Below are positions 59,883-64,000 of a DNA stretch of 64,000 bases, one piece after another. The stretch spans positions 1-64,000 of the forward strand of contig JAGHVH010000007.1 of the NCBI GenBank assembly GCA_018064455.1, read 5' to 3'. The translations under genes were made by a program, and so were the position numbers. The notes below the pieces were generated by a model. That model worked only from the letters and a program-made list of their open reading frames with translations. It searched no databases and was not told the DNA's origin. Positions within the stretch are counted from its first letter, which is position 1; each line of letters opens with the position of its first letter. The DNA comes from Candidatus Limimonas egerieequi (GTDB lineage Bacteria; Bacillota; Clostridia; Oscillospirales; Acutalibacteraceae).

Positions 59883-60563
59883 ATGGAAAAAGTTTATCAC
59901 AAGGAGGCCTTTGATAGAGCAAGTGAGAAGTATAAAATAGCAGTAATAGATGCTGGTATTAGTGAGTTCTCAGAGCTCGGTCTTGAAAAGGCCAACATCA
60001 ACGTAATTGCGAAAAAGGCAGGTGTCAGCGTAGGCCTTCTTTACAAGTACTTTGATACCAAAGAGGATTACTTCTTTACATGCGTAGAGGAAGCGATGCG
60101 CACGCTTGAGGATATTATCGAGGGCGTTGTAAACAGCAACGATAAAATCCTTGTTCGTGCAGAGAAACTGATACGCGCAATTCAAGCGACGTCAGGCGCT
60201 GATTCAAAGTATGTAAAGCTTTACAATGAAATAACAAAGGTGTCAGATAAGGACGGCGCTGCCGAACTTGTAAAAAAGGTTGAGGGCATCTCTGCTAAAA
60301 CCTATCGTGAGTTCTTGGAAGTGGCACAGAAAAATGGCGACATCAGGTCGGATTGTGACACGGCAATGTTTGCATTTTTCTTTGATACTTTACTTATGAC
60401 ACTTCAGTTTTCGTACACCTGTGATTATTACAGAGAGAGGCTTAAACTCTTCTGTGGTGAAGATATATTCGATGACGATGATCGAATGGTGAAGGAACTT
60501 ATCAAGTTCCTAGAATCGGCATTTACATTCGAGCACGGCGACGTTAAGAAATTTGGTAAATAA
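59883..60563 (+). CDS. TetR/AcrR-family transcriptional regulator
   Basis: A 226-residue repressor. The N-terminal helix-turn-helix covers ~residues 15-65: YKIAVIDAGISEFSELGLEKANINVIAKKAGVSVGLLYKYFDTKEDYFF pattern, i.e. AGVSVGLLYKYF as the recognition helix. The C-terminal ligand-binding domain is helical and has no recognisable ligand motif. Two palindromic operators flank the intergenic region in front of it, so it probably represses itself and both arms (aminotransferase-aldolase and kinase genes) until a substrate of the pathway binds. FGGY kinase follows after 17 bp. Confidence 0.9.
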   Translation: MEKVYHKEAFDRASEKYKIAVIDAGISEFSELGLEKANINVIAKKAGVSVGLLYKYFDTKEDYFFTCVEEAMRTLEDIIEGVVNSNDKILVRAEKLIRAIQATSGADSKYVKLYNEITKVSDKDGAAELVKKVEGISAKTYREFLEVAQKNGDIRSDCDTAMFAFFFDTLLMTLQFSYTCDYYRERLKLFCGEDIFDDDDRMVKELIKFLESAFTFEHGDVKKFGK

Positions 60564-60580
60564 CTTAGGAGGAGACATAT

Positions 60581-62185
60581 ATGGGAAAGTTTGTAATCGC
60601 CTATGATATAGGCACAACTGGCGTTAAGACCTGTCTTTTTGAAATTGACAAAACCATTGTACTTAAAGCAGCGGAGTCACACGGATATGGACTCTACATG
60701 GTTGAGAATGGTGGCGCAGAGCAGGACTTTAACGAGTGGTGGGAAGCTATGGCTGAGACCACAAAGGAAATCTTTGCAAAATCTGACATCAAGCCTGACC
60801 AGATTGAGGGTATCTCATTCTGCTCACAGATGCAGGGACTTGTTGCTCTTGATAAGGACTGCAATGTTCTTCGCCGTCCAATGTCTTACATGGACCAGCG
60901 TGCGAAGGAAGAGATTAAGAAGGGTATTGCAAACGGAATCCAGATTGCTGGAGCAAACGTATTCAAACTCCTTCCTTACCTTTACTTCACAGGGGCAGTT
61001 TCTTGCTCAGTTAAGGACCCTATCTGGAAGTACAAGTGGATAGAGGCTCATGAGCCTGAAATCTTTAGCAAGATTTATAAGATAGTTGACGTTAAGGAGT
61101 CTATAATCGCAAAGATGACAGGTCGTATTATCATGACTCAAGACTCTGCTTTTGGTCAGCTCCTTTATGATACAAGAAAGGGTCACGAGGGTTGGTGCAA
61201 GCCGGTTTGCAAACTTGTTGATGTAAACCCTGATCACCTTGCAGAGATAGTTAAGTCAACTGACGTAGTTGGTGGACTTACAGAAGAGGCTGCAAAGGAA
61301 CTTGGCCTTGTTCCTGGTATCCCAGTATTCGGCGGCGGTGGAGATGCATCTCTCATCGGTGTTGGCGCAGGTGCTGTTCTCCCAGGTGAGACACACATCT
61401 ACTCAGGTACATCAGGCTGGGTATCAACTGTTGTTGAAAAGCAGACAGTTGATACAGGTGCTATGATTGCCGCTATCGTTGGTGCTGACGAAGGCAGATA
61501 CAACTACTTCGCAGAGCATGAGACATCAGGCAAGTGCCTTGAGTGGGTCAAGAACCACTTGGCACTTGATGAGATTGGTATCTATCTTGAGAAGAAGGAT
61601 GTTACTGAGTCACCAGAGAATTTCGAAGAGACATACACAAGCCTTTACGATTACCTCTCCAAGGTAATGAAGGAGACACCAGCTGGTTCTAACGGTGTTA
61701 TCTTTACTCCTTGGCTACATGGTAACCGTTGCCCATTTGAGGATCCAAATGCTGCTGGTATGTTCTTTAACATCAACATCGATACAGGCAAGCGCGACCT
61801 CATTCGCTCAGTAATTGAGGGCGTATGCTTCCAGAACCGTTGGATGTATGAACAGCAAAAGAAAAAGGTTGATGTATCCGACACAGTACGTTTCGTTGGT
61901 GGCGGCGCTCTTTCAGATGTTACTTGCCAGATTCTTGCTGACGTACTCGGTTGCACAGTTGAGACAGTTGCAAGCCCACAGAACGTAGGCGCTGTTGGTG
62001 CTGCTGCTATCATCGGTGTTGGTATTGGTGCAATTGATAGTCTTGATAAGGTTAAGGAGTTCATCCCAGCTGAAAAGACATTTAAGCCAAACCCAGAAAA
62101 CAAGGCTGTTTACGACAAGAATTTTGAAGTATTCAAGACACTTTACAAGAATAACAAGGCTGCTTTCAAAGCACTTAACGCATAA
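60581..62185 (+). CDS. FGGY-family carbohydrate kinase (xylulokinase-like)
   Basis: A 534-residue ASKHA kinase. ATP motif IAYDIGTTGVKTCLFE is at the N-terminus. The sugar site shows as EQDFNEWWEAM, then CSQMQGLVALDKD and MSYMDQRA near residue 105. The FGGY C-terminal marker VRFVGGGALSDVTCQILADVLG is near residue 445. Overall it is closest to xylulokinase-like members, but substrate within FGGY cannot be told from motifs. In this divergon it would phosphorylate a ketose that the aldolase then cleaves (inference). AGGAGGAG lies 6 nt before the start. Confidence 0.9.
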   Translation: MGKFVIAYDIGTTGVKTCLFEIDKTIVLKAAESHGYGLYMVENGGAEQDFNEWWEAMAETTKEIFAKSDIKPDQIEGISFCSQMQGLVALDKDCNVLRRPMSYMDQRAKEEIKKGIANGIQIAGANVFKLLPYLYFTGAVSCSVKDPIWKYKWIEAHEPEIFSKIYKIVDVKESIIAKMTGRIIMTQDSAFGQLLYDTRKGHEGWCKPVCKLVDVNPDHLAEIVKSTDVVGGLTEEAAKELGLVPGIPVFGGGGDASLIGVGAGAVLPGETHIYSGTSGWVSTVVEKQTVDTGAMIAAIVGADEGRYNYFAEHETSGKCLEWVKNHLALDEIGIYLEKKDVTESPENFEETYTSLYDYLSKVMKETPAGSNGVIFTPWLHGNRCPFEDPNAAGMFFNINIDTGKRDLIRSVIEGVCFQNRWMYEQQKKKVDVSDTVRFVGGGALSDVTCQILADVLGCTVETVASPQNVGAVGAAAIIGVGIGAIDSLDKVKEFIPAEKTFKPNPENKAVYDKNFEVFKTLYKNNKAAFKALNA

Positions 62186-62195
62186 GGAATAACAG

Positions 62196-62675
62196 ATGTA
62201 TAACGTACTTTTTGTCTGCTCACAAAACATGTGCAGAAGCCCATACTGTGAGTATATGTTTAGAAAAATGGTAGAGGAGTCTGATGTGCTCCGTGGCAAG
62301 GTTGATGTTAAGTCATCTGCTGTCATGAGCCCAGTGCCTTATATTGATCCAAAAACTGCAGAGGCGCTGATAAGAGAGGGCTTTGATGAGGCCTATGTAA
62401 ATAGTCACAAGCCAGGTTTTATCTTGCGCCCATACGACATCAAACTCTTTAAAAATGCCGATATTATTATCGGCATGACCAAGGGTCACAAGCTCCTTAC
62501 ACCAATCTGGTGGCAGGGTAAGTTTAAGACACTGTCAGAGGCTGCAACAGGCAGTTACAAGCCTGTCCCAGACCCATGGCTTATCAAGGATATTGACAAG
62601 TACATAGGCGAGATGAACAAGATAAAGGCTTATCTCGAGCAATATGTAACAGTATTAGAGGAAGAACTAAAATAA
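62196..62675 (+). CDS. Low-molecular-weight protein-tyrosine-phosphatase-like protein
   Basis: A 159-residue protein with the LMW-PTP/arsenate-reductase fold. The phosphate loop is FVCSQNMCRSPYCEYMF, i.e. the catalytic Cys-x5-Arg-Ser with nucleophile near residue 8, and the general acid Asp occurs in PVPDPW near residue 128. Length and motif fit the phosphatase branch, not thioredoxin-type arsenate reductase. It lies 10 bp after the FGGY kinase and 1 bp before the next gene, so it may hydrolyse a phosphorylated metabolite of this pathway rather than a protein (inference). Confidence 0.83.
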   Translation: MYNVLFVCSQNMCRSPYCEYMFRKMVEESDVLRGKVDVKSSAVMSPVPYIDPKTAEALIREGFDEAYVNSHKPGFILRPYDIKLFKNADIIIGMTKGHKLLTPIWWQGKFKTLSEAATGSYKPVPDPWLIKDIDKYIGEMNKIKAYLEQYVTVLEEELK

Positions 62676-62676
62676 G

Positions 62677-63960
62677 ATGAACAGTTTTGATGCATATAAG
62701 GGCTTTGGAATCGATGAGAGAATAATCAAGTTCTCTGACTCGATTTTAAAGGATCTTGATGAGAGATTTCGTGAAATAGACAGCATTGCCGAGTTTAACC
62801 AGATGAAGGTTATTAAGGCAATGCAGGATAACCGTGTTAACGCAGGTTGCTTTGCTGGCACGACTGGCTATGGTCACGACGACTTGGGTCGTGACACATT
62901 AGAGGCAGTTTATGCTTCCGTATTCCATACGGAGGCGGCACTCGTGCGTGGCCAAATTACCTGCGGTACACATGCGCTTGCTATTGCGCTCTCTGCAAAC
63001 TTGCTCCCAGGTGACGAGATGTTGTCACCTGTTGGAAAGCCATACGATACATTGGAGGAAGTAATCGGCATCAGAGATGGTATCGGTTCTCTCAAGGAGT
63101 ATGGAGTAAGCTATAAGCAAGTGGAACTCCTTCCTGATGGCACATTTGACTATGACAACATCCGTCGTGCTATCAATGAGAAGACAAAACTCGTTGAGAT
63201 TCAGCGCTCAAAGGGATATGCTCAGCGCCCAACTTTCTCTGTTAAGGAGATAGGGGAGCTTACAATGTTCATCAAGCAGATAAAGCCTGATGTTATAGTA
63301 ATGGTGGACAATTGCTACGGTGAATTCGTAGAGACAATTGAGCCATCAGACGTCGGCGCTGATCTGATTGTAGGTTCACTTATTAAAAATCCAGGCGGTG
63401 GTCTTGCACCAATTGGTGGATATATTTGCGGTCGAGAGGACCTTGTAGCACGCTGCATGAATCGCCTCACTGCACCTGGCATAGGTGGAGATGTTGGAGC
63501 AAGTCTTGAACTCAACACAAGGCTTTACCAGGGACTTTTCCTTGCTCCAACAGTTACAGCAGGTGCCGAGAAGGGTGCGATATTCGCAGCTCGTGCATAT
63601 GAGACACTTGGTTTTAATGTAATACCAAGTGGCACCGAGACTCGCCATGATATCATCCAGTCAGTGGAACTTGGCTCTTCGGAAGCACTCTGTGCTTTCT
63701 GTGAAGGTATCCAAGCGGCAGCGCCGGTTGATAGCTACTTCACACCAGTTCCAGAGCCAATTCCAGGTTATAAGGATGATGTCATCATGGCAGCTGGTGC
63801 CTTTGTACAGGGCTCATCCATCGAGCTTTCAGCTGATGGTCCGATTCGCCCTCCATACGCCGTATATTTCCAGGGAGGTCTTACCTTCCCACATGCAAAA
63901 CTTGGCATTATGATGTCCATGCAAAAACTACTTGAAAAAGGATTAATCAATATTGACTAA
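62677..63960 (+). CDS. Methionine gamma-lyase/aluminium-resistance family PLP enzyme
   Basis: A 427-residue fold-type I PLP enzyme of the family annotated as aluminium-resistance protein or methionine gamma-lyase-like, typical of Firmicutes. It has the N-terminal FAGTTGYGHDDLGRDTLEAVYASVF, EAALVRGQITCGTHALAIAL, the PLP Asp in VMVDNCYGEFVE, and Schiff-base Lys237 in VGSLIKNPGGGLAPIGGY. The true reaction for this family is poorly known; C-S lyase activity is assumed. It is translated almost without a gap after the phosphatase, in the TetR-controlled arm. Confidence 0.87.
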   Translation: MNSFDAYKGFGIDERIIKFSDSILKDLDERFREIDSIAEFNQMKVIKAMQDNRVNAGCFAGTTGYGHDDLGRDTLEAVYASVFHTEAALVRGQITCGTHALAIALSANLLPGDEMLSPVGKPYDTLEEVIGIRDGIGSLKEYGVSYKQVELLPDGTFDYDNIRRAINEKTKLVEIQRSKGYAQRPTFSVKEIGELTMFIKQIKPDVIVMVDNCYGEFVETIEPSDVGADLIVGSLIKNPGGGLAPIGGYICGREDLVARCMNRLTAPGIGGDVGASLELNTRLYQGLFLAPTVTAGAEKGAIFAARAYETLGFNVIPSGTETRHDIIQSVELGSSEALCAFCEGIQAAAPVDSYFTPVPEPIPGYKDDVIMAAGAFVQGSSIELSADGPIRPPYAVYFQGGLTFPHAKLGIMMSMQKLLEKGLINID

Positions 63961-64000
63961 CTTTATCCTAGCTGCTGCATTCTCGGTGATTGGCATTTTG
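63953..64000 (+). CDS. Start of a further gene, cut by the window edge
   Basis: An open frame begins at TTG 63953, overlaps the preceding stop by 8 bp and runs to the window end (16 codons, MTNFILAAAFSVIGIL, hydrophobic). AAGGA lies about 10 nt upstream. It is probably a membrane protein in the same operon; too short to identify. Confidence 0.4.
   Translation, partial: MTNFILAAAFSVIGIL

Noticed and set aside
1-64000. CRISPR arrays, tRNA/rRNA genes, insertion sequences, prophage
   Set aside because: No regularly spaced repeats, no tRNA T-loop or rRNA signatures, and no transposase, integrase or phage structural protein was seen on either strand.

Overview
The window reads as chromosomal DNA of an anaerobic, Gram-positive-type bacterium of the class Clostridia that carries the carbonyl branch of the Wood-Ljungdahl pathway. 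The taxonomic evidence is a LytR-CpsA-Psr wall protein, HPr kinase, WhiA next to DnaE, RecD2, a DUF4364 protein, an A-type RNase P RNA, strong AGGAGG ribosome binding sites and frequent TTG/GTG starts. There are no rRNA or tRNA genes, insertion sequences, phage genes or CRISPR arrays. The species cannot be named from the sequence alone.

Layout. 1-13.2 kb: a small membrane protein and an LCP wall protein (minus strand), rnpB, then recD2, a ComF-type phosphoribosyltransferase, an MreB-type gene, DUF4364, an ABC ATPase with a very large FtsX-type permease, and a sodium/proline-type symporter. 13.2-19.9 kb: a nucleoside-catabolism divergon (deoB-cdd-pdp leftward; BMP-type lipoprotein-deoC-deoD-hprK rightward) around a shared promoter region with palindromes. 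19.9-24.1 kb: a proton-translocating transhydrogenase operon whose beta subunit carries three tandem copies of the nucleotide-binding domain III. 24.2-29.1 kb: a five-gene unit of unassigned function in which two SCP2-like proteins flank a class III aminotransferase and a split transketolase. 29.1-38.2 kb: housekeeping genes (ROK glucokinase, murB, whiA, dnaE, pfkA, Na/Pi cotransporter).

38.2-38.6 kb holds no protein gene but contains an apparently independent small RNA: near-consensus promoter, about 240 nt of repeated, foldable sequence, and an intrinsic terminator. 38.6-42.1 kb: an EamA permease coupled to pyridoxamine kinase, then a DUF362 protein. 42.2-54.2 kb: a ten-gene acetyl-CoA synthase/CO dehydrogenase operon (cooS, cooC, acsB, corrinoid-protein activator, DUF3786, a His-rich 79-residue protein, cooT, a second CooC/AcsF ATPase, acsD, and an acsC-acsE gene fusion). 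Together these genes would reduce CO2 to CO, insert nickel, reactivate the corrinoid protein, load it with methyl groups and make acetyl-CoA. No methyl-branch gene (fhs, folD, metF) is present.

54.3-56.9 kb: two paralogous membrane-embedded M28-type metallopeptidases, each with a candidate promoter whose -35 box lies in the hairpin of the preceding terminator. 57-64 kb: a TetR-controlled divergon. A tandem-domain class II aldolase and a class III aminotransferase run leftward; TetR, an FGGY sugar kinase, a low-molecular-weight phosphatase-like protein and a methionine gamma-lyase/aluminium-resistance-type PLP enzyme run rightward. Two perfect 6-4-6 palindromes (GTGAGC-N4-GCTCAC) lie at the two promoters.

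The most unusual items are the AcsC-AcsE fusion, the triple domain III in PntB (which also appears to lack the usual NADP 2'-phosphate-binding Lys-Arg pair), the orphan structured RNA at 38.3-38.56 kb, the small His-rich protein in the acs operon, and the SCP2-like/transketolase/aminotransferase cluster.
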